Source of the DNA: Geofilum rhodophaeum
Lineage (GTDB): Bacteria > Bacteroidota > Bacteroidia > Bacteroidales > Marinilabiliaceae
Assembly (NCBI RefSeq): GCF_002210225.1
Contig: NZ_MWUJ01000002.1
Coordinates: 248,001 to 312,000, forward strand
Reading direction: 5' to 3'
Length of the DNA: 64,000 nt
A model generated the notes under the pieces. That model was not told the origin of the DNA and searched no databases. It was given only the letters and a program-made list of their open reading frames with translations. Made by a program: the position numbers and the translations under genes. This document shows, piece by piece, positions 1 to 8,761 of the stretch. The first letter of the stretch is position 1, and every line of letters starts with the position of its first letter.

Positions 1-1
1 C

Positions 2-406
2 CCGTCGACATACGTTCATGAGTTGGGACATGTGATGGGCTGTCTGCATTCCTTTGTTGACAGTGCTGCTGTAAATAGTATTGAAGAGGGCATAAAGGCG
101 AAGGAGGAATTTATGAACCGTTGTTTTTCAGCAATTGAGCACAATAAAAAGCAATTGGCGATAGTTAGTTCTGGAACGAATCCTTTAAAAACTCAGAAAG
201 TAATTGAGAGTATTGAGAAATTAAATTCGCAGATCGCTGATTCGATCGGAGCTATAAGTTGTTACTCCCATAAAATAGCTGGTAATGCTATGGCATTTGA
301 TAATTTCAAAACCAGTTCAAATTTTATGGATTACACGGCTGGAGGCGGCATAGATTTTTTCAAATGGCAATGGGCGACTATGCAAAATGCAATTTTGGGT
401 TATTAA
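2..406 (+). CDS. Metzincin-type zinc metallopeptidase, C-terminal part (5' end outside window)
   Basis: The frame is open from base 2, so the gene is cut by the window edge. About 134 C-terminal residues remain. In frame, bases 17-49 encode HELGHVMGCLH, which fits the extended metzincin zinc site HExxHxxGxxH: three His ligands and the catalytic Glu. Near the end, NFMDYT followed by a Gly-rich stretch and a Trp-containing helix (FFKWQW) looks like the Met-turn region of secreted Bacteroidota metallopeptidases. The TTG at 23 lies inside the motif, so it is not the real start. The protein is probably secreted, but its signal peptide is not visible. Substrate is unknown. Its base composition is more AT-rich than the gene blocks beyond 2 kb. 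Confidence 0.75.
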   Translation, partial: PSTYVHELGHVMGCLHSFVDSAAVNSIEEGIKAKEEFMNRCFSAIEHNKKQLAIVSSGTNPLKTQKVIESIEKLNSQIADSIGAISCYSHKIAGNAMAFDNFKTSSNFMDYTAGGGIDFFKWQWATMQNAILGY

Positions 407-418
407 TAAAACAAATGT

Positions 419-1093
419 ATGATTCGACTAATTTCCATAATACTGGTTTTGATGATAGGGTCTCGTATTCACAGCCAGAATGATAAGAGTGTTTTATCTG
501 ATTCTGCCTTGCACCGGTTTTTGTGCCTTGAATTAGATTCGAAAGATATTCGTGTTGATGATGATAAATTGTTTGATGAGGTTTGGGGTATTGCGTTTTG
601 TTTTGATGACTCGGGTGCTTTTTTGGGGCCTGACTCCACCCATTATTCCGGACATTTGGGTATTCGTTTTGCAAGGAGGATGGCGTGCGATAGTGTCTCA
701 GATTGGAGCCACGGAGTATTATCTGGTAGTTTTAAGAATGGCTATAAGGATGGGGAATGGATCGAACGAAGCAATACTGCCCAGGGCTCGATGGTGATTA
801 CAAAAAAGATGAATTATAAAAATGGTCAATTGCATGGTGATTACTTCGTTTTTGGTGCTGATCGTGAGGTGATTCCCCATCAGGAAATGCATGGGAATCC
901 TTTTGCACCAACATCAACTTTTGAAAAGGGTACGGGCATGTATGTTGATTTTTACAACTTTCCACCATACCAACTTAAGGTGTGTGGCAGGCTTGTAAAT
1001 GGGCGCAGAGAGGGCAGGTGGAATGTGTACGATAAGGATGGTAATGTAGTTGTCTCCTACATCTTTAGAAATGGAGTTTGTATAAATCTATAA
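419..1093 (+). CDS. Exported YwqK/MORN-repeat-like protein
   Basis: 224 residues with an N-terminal signal peptide (residues 1-19, cleavage near HSQ). The body carries repeated units of the type NGxxxGxW: SGSFKNGYKDGEWIER, NYKNGQLHGDYFVF and GRLVNGRREGRWNVYD. These resemble MORN or YwqK-family repeats, which form beta-hairpin ladders. The function in secreted Bacteroidota members is not established, and a toxin-immunity role known for some YwqK relatives cannot be assumed. The gene lies 12 bp after the protease fragment. Its stop codon overlaps the start of the next, paralogous gene as TAATG, which indicates an operon with translational coupling. Confidence 0.7.
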   Translation: MIRLISIILVLMIGSRIHSQNDKSVLSDSALHRFLCLELDSKDIRVDDDKLFDEVWGIAFCFDDSGAFLGPDSTHYSGHLGIRFARRMACDSVSDWSHGVLSGSFKNGYKDGEWIERSNTAQGSMVITKKMNYKNGQLHGDYFVFGADREVIPHQEMHGNPFAPTSTFEKGTGMYVDFYNFPPYQLKVCGRLVNGRREGRWNVYDKDGNVVVSYIFRNGVCINL

Positions 1094-1773
1094 TGATTAT
1101 GGTAAAGACTTTGTATAAGGCTGTTCTTGCTGTTGGCTGTGGGTTGCTGTTTATGGCCTGCTCGACCGGGAAATCTTTAGTGAGATTGGCACAAAATAAG
1201 AAGCTGGAACAAAGCAATATTGGCTTACCTGTCTATCATATACCGGACTATTCATTTGTTGATTTAAATTCTGGAGCAGCTTTAGACGTGAATGGTGAGG
1301 GCTTGTATATTGGCCCGGATTCCTCCTTGCTAAGTGCGATTGTTTATATGTATTTGACCACCGAGGACAGTATGGAAACGGTGTACGGTTGTTCGTATGG
1401 GAAGGTTTTGGATGGAAGAAAGGAGGGGCTATGGACGAAGGACCTGTTTGTGGATGGGAAGAGAACAGCCAAAGTGCGCCAGCTGAATTACCATGAGGGG
1501 CAATTGGATGGGGTTATGTTTTATTATAAAAAAAATGGGGATAGGATTTTTCCATATATTGATTACCAGACGCGGACTGTAGTTGACAAGTATAATGAGC
1601 TGAAGGATGGTACAGGTGCATTTTTAGATTATCACAGCGAAAACGGTCAAACTAAAATGCTTTTTCATTTGAAGAATGGCAGGTTAATAAATTCTTATGT
1701 GGAATTTTATGACAACAACGGGTTTAGAATTATAGTAGACCGTTACTTCAACGGTTATAGGATCAACTACTGA
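1093..1773 (+). CDS. YwqK/MORN-like lipoprotein
   Basis: The start is placed at the ATG at 1093, which shares one base with the upstream stop codon; a second ATG lies at 1099. The N-terminus (MVKTLYKAVLAVGCGLLFMAC) is a lipoprotein signal peptide with a lipobox ending in Cys. The rest is a paralogue of the preceding protein, with hairpin units such as GKVLDGRKEGLWTKD, NYHEGQLDGVMFYYKKNG and FHLKNGRLINSYVEFYDNNG. The two genes probably arose by duplication and are co-transcribed with the protease. It probably sits on a membrane face of the envelope. No catalytic motif is visible. Confidence 0.7.
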   Translation: MIMVKTLYKAVLAVGCGLLFMACSTGKSLVRLAQNKKLEQSNIGLPVYHIPDYSFVDLNSGAALDVNGEGLYIGPDSSLLSAIVYMYLTTEDSMETVYGCSYGKVLDGRKEGLWTKDLFVDGKRTAKVRQLNYHEGQLDGVMFYYKKNGDRIFPYIDYQTRTVVDKYNELKDGTGAFLDYHSENGQTKMLFHLKNGRLINSYVEFYDNNGFRIIVDRYFNGYRINY

Positions 1774-1796
1774 TTTTAAGGTTTGGGGTTAGGTTG

Positions 1797-1835
1797 TCAT
1801 GGGTGGCCATTTTATTGGTCGCCCATGATTTTTTT
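1797..1835 (+). terminator. Rho-independent terminator of the protease/YwqK operon
   Basis: A stem with one internal mismatch is formed by TCATGGGTGGCCA (1797-1809) and TGGTCGCCCATGA (1816-1828), followed by T7 at 1829-1835. It lies 24 bp after the second YwqK-like gene and separates this block from the fumarase fragment. Confidence 0.8.
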
Positions 1836-1906
1836 GTAAGTTTATGGTTTAACGCAGCTTGAGGGAGGCGCCATTATTTTGTTGACTTACGTAACCGATA
1901 AGAGCT

Positions 1907-2485
1907 TTGGACCTTCGGGCAGTTTTGCCGGGTATTATAAAGCAGTTGGCAGTGAGTCTTATGAAAATGGCCAACGATGTGCGTATGCTGGCCTCGGGTC
2001 CCCGTTCGGGCATTGGGGAGATCAACATTCCGGAGAATGAGCCGGGCTCTTCCATTATGCCGGGCAAAGTGAATCCCACTCAGGTGGAGGCTTTAACGAT
2101 GGTGCGCGTTCAGGTAATGGGCAACGATACCACCATTACCATGGCCGGAGCCAACGGTCATTTTGAGCTGAATGTGTTTAAGCCGGTTATGATCAACGCC
2201 TTTTTGCAGTCGGCCCGCCTGTTGGGCGATGCCTGCAGGGCCTTTAACGATAATTGTGCGGTGGGCATAAGGCCCAACCACGCCCGTATTACGGAACATC
2301 TGAACAATTCGCTGATGCTGGTGACTGCGCTCAACACGCACATCGGCTACGAGAATGCGGCCAAAATTGCGAAAAAGGCCCATGCCGAAAATACCACCCT
2401 TAAGGAGGCGGCCTTGGGGCTGGGGCTCGTTTCGGGGGAGGACTTTGACCGCTGGGTGGATCCTTCTGCCATGACGGGCTTATGA
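1907..2485 (+). pseudogene. fumC: Truncated class II fumarate hydratase (C-terminal fragment)
   Basis: From about base 1937 the frame encodes the C-terminal ~40% of a class II fumarase: [20 protein letters not shown], then the fumarase/aspartase signature [11 protein letters not shown], and a normal C-terminus. The family is about 460 residues; here only ~180 are homologous. The first residues (from TTG 1907) do not look like fumarase, so homology begins abruptly. The N-terminal domain and the first two active-site regions are missing, so a working enzyme is not expected. A possible cause is insertion or rearrangement that brought in the AT-rich block upstream. The fragment's reading frame is intact, which suggests a recent event. 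Confidence 0.85.
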
Positions 2486-2524
2486 GGGCTGAGCGCTAAA
2501 AAGGGACTACCATACAGAAAAAGC

Positions 2525-2551
2525 AAAAGGCCGGCTCACGCCGGCCTTTTT
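2525..2551. terminator. Bidirectional terminator between fumC fragment and PUL
   Basis: A perfect 11-bp stem AAAAGGCCGGC / GCCGGCCTTTT with loop TCAC. A-run on one side and T-run on the other allow it to serve both the plus-strand fumarase fragment and the minus-strand polysaccharide operon that ends at 2588. Confidence 0.9.
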
Positions 2552-2587
2552 AGGTGTGAAATTGTGTTGATGGTTCAAATACAACCC

Positions 2588-3865
2588 CTAGTTCAGGGTT
2601 ATGCGGTCAACGTAGTAGCCGTGGCCTACGCAAAGGAAACCGTCTTCGGCCTGAATCAGATCCAGGGCTTCCTGAGTAAGCGTAAGCTCTACCACGCCGT
2701 TTTCATTTATGATCACGGCTTCGGTGCCGGGCAGCATGGTCCACCATCCGGAGGTGGTCTGCAGCTGACGGTCGGCATCGGCCGGCTCTATGGAGTAATG
2801 AATGCTCAGCGTAGATCCTGCCGATATGCCGGCAAAGACGTCTTTGCCGATGAGGTTGAAAGTCTTGTTGGGATTGCCGTCTTCAAAAATCCAGGACACA
2901 TAGTGGTGGCCTTCGAAGAGCACCGTTTCTGCGCTGAAGGTTACGGTTAATTCGGTAACAAGACTGCCGCTGCTGAAGAATTTCAGCTCGTTGTTGTTGC
3001 TGGTCTGACCGCTGAGGGTGTAGGTGCCGGCATCCAAGGCGGGACTGGTCAGCACCAGTTCGGTGGTGCTTTGCTCGCTGAAGCTGGTGATGGTTTCTCC
3101 GGCAATGGTGAGCGATGCGATCTGGTCCATGTTGAGTCCGGTCAGGCGCCATTCTGAGCCGGGGTTGGCGCGACTGGCGCCTCCGGTTACGAGGGCCGAG
3201 CTGGTGACTACCACCTGGTTGGCGCCGTAGTCGTTGCCGCCTTCATCTACCAGCAGCACACGGTATTGGCCGTCGCTCAAATCGGCGGGCACGGTGTATT
3301 CAAGGTAGTTGCCTTCCGGATCTTCCACAAAGGCGGGGTTGCCGACTGTTTGATTGCCCACCACGATGCTTTTTACCAGCTGTAGGTTGTCGCCGTACAG
3401 ACGGGCGCTGGTTCCGGGTACCACAAAGCGTTCGAAGCTTTTTTCTGTGGCCCAGGGATCTTCGGGCAGGGGATTCACCTTTACCGTTCCTTCGCGGAAA
3501 GTGCTTTTACCGGCCTCGGTGGTTACCAACACTTTAAAATGATAGTCGCCTGCTTTTAGGTTGAGATCGATTTCGGTACCCTCCTGCACTTCGTAGCCGT
3601 CTATGAACCAGCTTACAGTACTGTGGGTAGATGGCGTAACCACCAGTTCCATAGCGAGGTTGGCATCGCGGTTGAACTCGGCAATCTGGGGCAGTTGTCC
3701 ATTTTCGCCGTTGGCAAAAATGGGGTCCAGGATGCGTGGCTCATCCTCTGCGGTAATGGTCTCCAAGGGGTCTTCTTCGCTGGTGCAGGCTGTGAAGCTC
3801 AGACTTAAGGCCAGAAAGGCCGGCAGCATATATTTTAGTTTCTTCATACTATTGGTGTTTTTCAT
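2588..3865 (-). CDS. Surface glycan-binding lipoprotein (SusE/SGBP-like) of the PUL
   Basis: 425 residues. The lipoprotein signal ends at Cys27 (FTAC), after which acidic residues follow (TSEEDP), as in Bacteroidota surface-exported lipoproteins. An N-terminal Ig/PKD-like domain (about 50-130) contains SWFIDGYEVQEG. Two IPT/TIG-like beta-sandwich stretches follow (about 140-300, e.g. RANPGSEWRLTGLNMDQIAS), then a C-terminal domain with aromatic residues (SGWWTMLPG) of the kind that bind glycan. It is the last gene of the SusC-SusD run, 3 bp after susD, the usual place for an SGBP. Role inferred: binding the glycan at the cell surface and feeding it to SusCD. Ligand not deducible beyond the GH16 context. 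Confidence 0.75.
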   Translation of the reverse strand: MKNTNSMKKLKYMLPAFLALSLSFTACTSEEDPLETITAEDEPRILDPIFANGENGQLPQIAEFNRDANLAMELVVTPSTHSTVSWFIDGYEVQEGTEIDLNLKAGDYHFKVLVTTEAGKSTFREGTVKVNPLPEDPWATEKSFERFVVPGTSARLYGDNLQLVKSIVVGNQTVGNPAFVEDPEGNYLEYTVPADLSDGQYRVLLVDEGGNDYGANQVVVTSSALVTGGASRANPGSEWRLTGLNMDQIASLTIAGETITSFSEQSTTELVLTSPALDAGTYTLSGQTSNNNELKFFSSGSLVTELTVTFSAETVLFEGHHYVSWIFEDGNPNKTFNLIGKDVFAGISAGSTLSIHYSIEPADADRQLQTTSGWWTMLPGTEAVIINENGVVELTLTQEALDLIQAEDGFLCVGHGYYVDRITLN

Positions 3866-3868
3866 TGG

Positions 3869-5545
3869 TTATTTTGCAACATCCCACCACAGGGTGGTAT
3901 TCCAACTGTTGAAGCCGCCCATGCGGGCCAGCGCTTCTTCGTAACTCTTTTTGTTGTACGACGATTCCAGTACGGGATAGCTCAGGCGTACGGGTATTTC
4001 CGAACCTCCGGTAAGGAATTGCTCAAAGCCGTATTCGGCCGGGGAAAGCAGTCGGGGATAGCCCGAACGACGCTGGTTGGCCCAGGCTTCTGAAGGGTTG
4101 GTGAAATGCAGGATCCAGGCCTGGGTATTGATGGCTTCCTTCTTTTTCTCAAAGGTATGGCCAATGCCGTTGGCGGCCAGGTAGCTGTCGAATTCCTCCT
4201 CGCTTACCGCTTCGGTACCGTAGTTGTCGGTCAGAAAATCCATGGCGGCTCTAACGCCCTGGGCATAGAGTTCTTCTGCGGTGCTGCCGCCTACGGTCCA
4301 TTCCTTAAGGGCTGCTTCGGCCAGCAGAAACTTGACTTCGGCCGAGGTCATTACCACACCGGGGTTGTCGCCGCGCAGGAAGTTGTTGGCCAACTTGGGC
4401 TCGGTTTCGCGGGTTGCAAAAGGATCAATGGAAGGATTGCTCTCGGCCAGTTCTTTCAGGATGTCGCTTTCGTATCCGGGAGGCCAGGGTTCCCAGGAGT
4501 AAGCGCCTGGTTCTCGGGCTTCAAAGGGAATGCCTTTGTCCAGCATTTCCTGAGTAAGGTCGATGCGGTTGGTGGGACTGGTGGCACTCATGAGGCCGTC
4601 GTAATAGCAACGGGCAATTCTGAAGGTTCTGGGGTCGCCATTCTCGTACATCTGGTTGAAAAAGGTGGCACAGAGGTAACTGGGATTGTTTGCAGGGTCA
4701 TTGCCAAAGAGGAGTTGTGAGAGGGCGTTGCCGCGGAAATCGGCATAGGCTTCCTGGCCAAAGCTGAAGGCGATGGACAGGTACTCAATCAGGGCGTCGT
4801 CGGCTCCCGTTTCCATGATGCCACCGTCGGCCTGGAGGGCGGTTTCGAACTCCTCCCGGGCTTTTTCAGGCGCCACGTCAGAGATGCGCATGGCAAAGCG
4901 CAGACGCAATGAGTTGGCCAGTTTTTTCCATTGGCCCGGGTTGCCGTCAAAAATGACGTCGCCGGTAATCTGGTCTTTGCCGCTGTCGAAGGCGGCAACT
5001 GCTTCGTCCAATTCCTTAAAGAAATCCATGTAGATCTCTTCCTGGGTGTCGTAGCGGGGATTGAATTTGCTGTCGAGGTAACCCAGTCCGGCTTCGCTGT
5101 ATGGAGCATCGCCATAAATGTCGGTAATCAACGACATCATATATACCCGGTAAATGCGCAGGGCCGAATGGATGTTTACTTTGTCGGGGTCTTCGGCAGT
5201 CCGTACCATGCCATCGGTAAGGTTTTTGATGGCATTGGGGTAGAAGCTGGTCCATATACGACTCATTTCGTTGTTGTCGATGGTATGGCGTCCACCGTAG
5301 TTGGTGGTGTTCCATGCGCCCATCAGGTGCTGACTAAAGGCGTAGTGGTAGTTGCGGTAGATTTCTACCATGCCCAGGTCGCCGTAGGTCTGCAGCTGCG
5401 CGGTAGTCAGCTGCGCATTGGGGTCAATGGTGGCCGCCTTAGAGGGATCGGTGTTCAGATTCTCCAAATATTCATCGCTGCAGGCACCGAAGAACAGCGC
5501 CGAAGCCACCAATAACAGGATAATATAGCTTTGTTTAAAGTTCAT
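3869..5545 (-). CDS. SusD/RagB-family nutrient-binding outer-membrane lipoprotein
   Basis: 558 residues with lipoprotein signal MNFKQSYIILLLVASALFFG and Cys22. The motif SDEYLENLNTDPSKA after the Cys, the TPR-like helical architecture and RRSGYPRL near the C-terminus match the SusD-like family that acts as the lid on a SusC transporter. NPSEAWANQRRSGYPRL is a conserved C-terminal stretch in this family. It lies 4 bp downstream of susC and 3 bp upstream of the SGBP-like gene, so the three form one operon. Oligosaccharide capture at the outer surface is the known family role. The ligand is inferred to be a beta-glucan from the adjacent GH16 enzyme. Confidence 0.92.
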   Translation of the reverse strand: MNFKQSYIILLLVASALFFGACSDEYLENLNTDPSKAATIDPNAQLTTAQLQTYGDLGMVEIYRNYHYAFSQHLMGAWNTTNYGGRHTIDNNEMSRIWTSFYPNAIKNLTDGMVRTAEDPDKVNIHSALRIYRVYMMSLITDIYGDAPYSEAGLGYLDSKFNPRYDTQEEIYMDFFKELDEAVAAFDSGKDQITGDVIFDGNPGQWKKLANSLRLRFAMRISDVAPEKAREEFETALQADGGIMETGADDALIEYLSIAFSFGQEAYADFRGNALSQLLFGNDPANNPSYLCATFFNQMYENGDPRTFRIARCYYDGLMSATSPTNRIDLTQEMLDKGIPFEAREPGAYSWEPWPPGYESDILKELAESNPSIDPFATRETEPKLANNFLRGDNPGVVMTSAEVKFLLAEAALKEWTVGGSTAEELYAQGVRAAMDFLTDNYGTEAVSEEEFDSYLAANGIGHTFEKKKEAINTQAWILHFTNPSEAWANQRRSGYPRLLSPAEYGFEQFLTGGSEIPVRLSYPVLESSYNKKSYEEALARMGGFNSWNTTLWWDVAK

Positions 5546-5549
5546 AGTC

Positions 5550-8500
5550 TTAAAATTTTACGTTGACATTAAAACCATAGCTCTTGCGCGAAGGCAGGGA
5601 GCCGTATTCCAGTCCCATACCGGTGGTGTTGTTGTAGTTCGAATCCGGGTCGATGTTCGGGATGTTTTTCCAAACGATGAAGGGATTGCGGGCCACAGCC
5701 GATACGGTCAGTCCTTTTACCTTATTGCGCAACAGGGTTTGTGGCACGTTGTAAGTCAGGGAGATCTCGCGACATTTCACGTAGGAGTTGTCGTAGATGA
5801 ACATCGAGGGTGCATTGCGGCTGACGCTCATCCAGTAGTCCTCGGGATTGATGTAAATGTCGTTGTCGCGGTACTTTCCGTCGCCATTGGCAATAACACC
5901 GGGGGCAATGTAACCGCCGGTCGGCGTCCACTGGCCGCCCTTGGGTACGCCGGCTGCCTGCCGGGCTTCCTCCGATTTGTACCAGGCTTCGCGTCCTTCG
6001 AGGGTGCCTTTTTCCTTGCCCGACTCGTGGGCGGCACGGGCCGACATGGAATAGAGGTCGCCGCCGACTTTCACGTCGAACAGGGCCCAAAGCGACAGGT
6101 TTTTGTAGCTGAGGGTGGTACCCAAACCGCCGGTCCAGTCCCACGAGGCATTACCCAGTATGTGGTTGCTTTTGTCGTACTGGGGCAGACCGGTATTGGG
6201 GTCGATCAGTACCTGGCCGTTTTCGTTGCGCTCGAAATCGGGACCCACTATGGAGCCGAAGTTTTCGCCTACCATGGCAGCTACCTGTACATCCAGCCAG
6301 GGCGCTTTTTCCAGTTCAATCATATCCATATCGTCCACCAGCTTGCGCACGATGTTGCTGTTTTTGGCAAAGTTCAGGTTGACGTCCCACGAAAAGTCGT
6401 TGATCTGCACGGGACGGGTGTTTAGGGAGATTTCCACCCCTTTATTTTCGATTTCACCCGCGTTGATCAGGCGGTGGTTGTAGCCCGAAGTCCACGAGGT
6501 GGCCATGCCCATGATCTGGTTTTCGCTGACCTGTGTGTAGTAGGTGAAGTCCAGTCCGATGCGGTTGTTCAGGAACTTCATTTCCAAACCGGTTTCAAAG
6601 GAATTGGTGATGGTGGGCAACAAATCCTTGTTGGGGATGGTGTTGTTGTCGATGTAACCAATGGTGTAACCGGGGTAACTCAGGTTCGATTTGGTGTAAA
6701 CGAGTCCCAGTTGGTAGGGGTCGGTGTCGCTGCCCACCTGGGCCCACGACAGCCGCAGCTTTCCGTAAGGGAGAATGTCGCGTCGGTCGAGCAATTCGGA
6801 GAATACAAAACTACCGGATGCAGAGGGGTAGGTGTACACGTTGTTTCCGGCGGGAAGGGTCGACGACTGGTCGGTGCGTACGGTGGCATCCAGGTACAGC
6901 ATGTGCTTCCAGCCCAGGTTGAGGGCGCCAAAGGCCGAAGAGATCTGCTTGCGGTAGGTGTATTGGTTGATGCTGCTTTCGTTGAAGCTCATCAGGGCCA
7001 CTACATCGCGTATCTGCATGTCCTGTGCGGTAACTACGGTGGTCAGGTTATCGACCTTGTACATGTTGCCACCCAGGGTGGCGTTGAAGTCAAAATCGCC
7101 CCAGCTGTTGTTGTACAGAGCCAGTACTTCGGCATTGTACATACTGTTGCGGTAGTTGCTGTTTTGCAGGCGTCCAGCCTCAAAACCGGGGGTGGTGGGC
7201 GCTTTAAAGTCGTCGAACTCGAACCAGTTGAGCTCGGTTCCCACGGTGGCCTGCAGCTTTATTTTCTCGCTGACGTTCCAAAGCACCTTTCCGTTGAGGC
7301 GGAAGAGGTCCTTGTGCGACTTGTTGTAGTTCTTGTAAATGTCCCAGTAAGGGTTCACGTTGTAGGGGTCCATGCCGTTCCAGTTGGCGTAATTGCCGGC
7401 GGCATCCTCGTAGCTTTTCAACCACCGCTGGTCGTAGGTGGTGGCCAGAGTCATCAGGTTTTTACCGATGTTCGATTTGCTGTCGCCCAGGGCGGGACGG
7501 TTTTTTACATCCTCAAAGGTGTAGTTGGCACTGAAGTCGAGGTCCACCTTGCCCAGGGAGGTGTGGCTGCGCAGGTTAAGCACATCGCGGCTCATATGGG
7601 TTTCAGGAACAATATCGTTGTTGCGCATATCGGTGATGGTGAAGCGCAATCCCGTTTTGCCGCTTTGGGCATTGACCACTACCGAGTTGGTAGCGGTATT
7701 CCCGGTCCGGAAAAAATTGGAGGTGTTGTCGGGAATGATGAGGAAGGGACGCTCCACACCATCGTAGTAGCGCAGCATGTTGCCGCCGTCGGCCCGGGGG
7801 CCCCAGCTCTTGTTGGTGTTGGATACGGCATCGATGCTGTAGGTGCCGTTGCTTCCCATACCGAAGGTCTGCTGAATGTTGTCCCATTTGGCCAGCTGCG
7901 TATCGAAGGTCAGCGTTCCGTTGTACTCCACGCTGAACTGGTCTTCTCCGCTGGCTTTTTTGGTGGTGATGAGGATGACGCCGTGACTGGCGCGACTGCC
8001 GTAGAGGGCCGAGGCGGCGGGGCCTTTCAGTACCGACATGCTTTCAATGTCGTCGGGATTGATGCTGGAGATGCCGTCGCCCAAATCGTAGCCGCCGCTG
8101 TAGCCGGCACTGCCGTAGTTGGTGTTGTCGAGGGGTACGCCGTCGATAACATACAGGGGCTGGTTGTTGCCGGTCATTTCGGTGCTGCCTCGCAGAATAA
8201 CGCGGGTTGAGCCGGAGGGACCGCCGGCGGTCTGACTCACCACCAGACCGGCTACACGTCCGGCCATGGAGTTGATGACGTTGGTCTCGCGGGCTTTGGT
8301 GAGGGCTTCACCGGCCACTTCTTCCAGTCCGTAACCCAGGGCTTTACGCTCTCTTTTTATGCCCAGGGCCGTTACCACCACGTCGTCTAGCAGTTGGCTG
8401 TCTTCTTCCAGCATGATGGTCAAAGGGGCATCGATGGCGCTGATGGCTACTTGCTGGGTTTTGTAGCCAATGGCGCTGATGACCAGGGTGGAGCCGACAG

Positions 8501-8744
8501 GGATGTCGAGCTCGAAGTTCCCATCCATATCGCTGACGGTGCCATTGGCCGGATTTTCCATCTCGACCAGGGTAACACCCGGAATGGGACCCAGAGGATC
8601 CGTTACAGTTCCCGAGACCTTTCGGACTTGTTGCTGCAGTTGAAGGTTTTCGGTTGAAGAAGCACTCAGCTCTTGGGTAGTCCCCAACAGCGTGAGGAAC
8701 ATTGTTCCGAAGAACAAGACATTTTTCAGTTTGATTTTTTTCAT
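5550..8744 (-). CDS. SusC/RagA-family TonB-dependent outer-membrane transporter
   Basis: About 1064 residues. The start is set at ATG 8744 (MKKIKLKNVLFF), 17 bp after the GH16 stop; an in-frame start at 8780 would overlap that gene and extend the signal peptide. Features in order: signal peptide, carboxypeptidase-regulatory-like beta domain (VSGTVTDPLGPIPGVTLVEM), TonB-box-like DDVVVTALGIKRERKALGYG, plug domain with GRVAGLVVSQTAGGPSGSTR and PLYVIDGVPLDN, then a 22-strand barrel ending in GFNVNVKF. It imports oligosaccharides with its SusD partner, powered by TonB-ExbBD. Not a starch-specific protein by itself; specificity is set by the locus. Confidence 0.95.
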   Translation of the reverse strand: MKKIKLKNVLFFGTMFLTLLGTTQELSASSTENLQLQQQVRKVSGTVTDPLGPIPGVTLVEMENPANGTVSDMDGNFELDIPVGSTLVISAIGYKTQQVAISAIDAPLTIMLEEDSQLLDDVVVTALGIKRERKALGYGLEEVAGEALTKARETNVINSMAGRVAGLVVSQTAGGPSGSTRVILRGSTEMTGNNQPLYVIDGVPLDNTNYGSAGYSGGYDLGDGISSINPDDIESMSVLKGPAASALYGSRASHGVILITTKKASGEDQFSVEYNGTLTFDTQLAKWDNIQQTFGMGSNGTYSIDAVSNTNKSWGPRADGGNMLRYYDGVERPFLIIPDNTSNFFRTGNTATNSVVVNAQSGKTGLRFTITDMRNNDIVPETHMSRDVLNLRSHTSLGKVDLDFSANYTFEDVKNRPALGDSKSNIGKNLMTLATTYDQRWLKSYEDAAGNYANWNGMDPYNVNPYWDIYKNYNKSHKDLFRLNGKVLWNVSEKIKLQATVGTELNWFEFDDFKAPTTPGFEAGRLQNSNYRNSMYNAEVLALYNNSWGDFDFNATLGGNMYKVDNLTTVVTAQDMQIRDVVALMSFNESSINQYTYRKQISSAFGALNLGWKHMLYLDATVRTDQSSTLPAGNNVYTYPSASGSFVFSELLDRRDILPYGKLRLSWAQVGSDTDPYQLGLVYTKSNLSYPGYTIGYIDNNTIPNKDLLPTITNSFETGLEMKFLNNRIGLDFTYYTQVSENQIMGMATSWTSGYNHRLINAGEIENKGVEISLNTRPVQINDFSWDVNLNFAKNSNIVRKLVDDMDMIELEKAPWLDVQVAAMVGENFGSIVGPDFERNENGQVLIDPNTGLPQYDKSNHILGNASWDWTGGLGTTLSYKNLSLWALFDVKVGGDLYSMSARAAHESGKEKGTLEGREAWYKSEEARQAAGVPKGGQWTPTGGYIAPGVIANGDGKYRDNDIYINPEDYWMSVSRNAPSMFIYDNSYVKCREISLTYNVPQTLLRNKVKGLTVSAVARNPFIVWKNIPNIDPDSNYNNTTGMGLEYGSLPSRKSYGFNVNVKF

Positions 8745-8761
8745 AAATCTGGTGCTAAGGA

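Noticed and set aside
5637-5646. tRNA-like T-loop GTTCGAATCC
   Set aside because: It is inside the susC coding frame, and no acceptor or anticodon stem can be drawn around it.
6474-8210. Long plus-strand open frame (578 codons) opposite susC
   Set aside because: It lies wholly antisense to a clear SusC gene. Its Val/Gly/His-rich translation is typical of the shadow frame of a GC-rich gene, with no recognisable domain.
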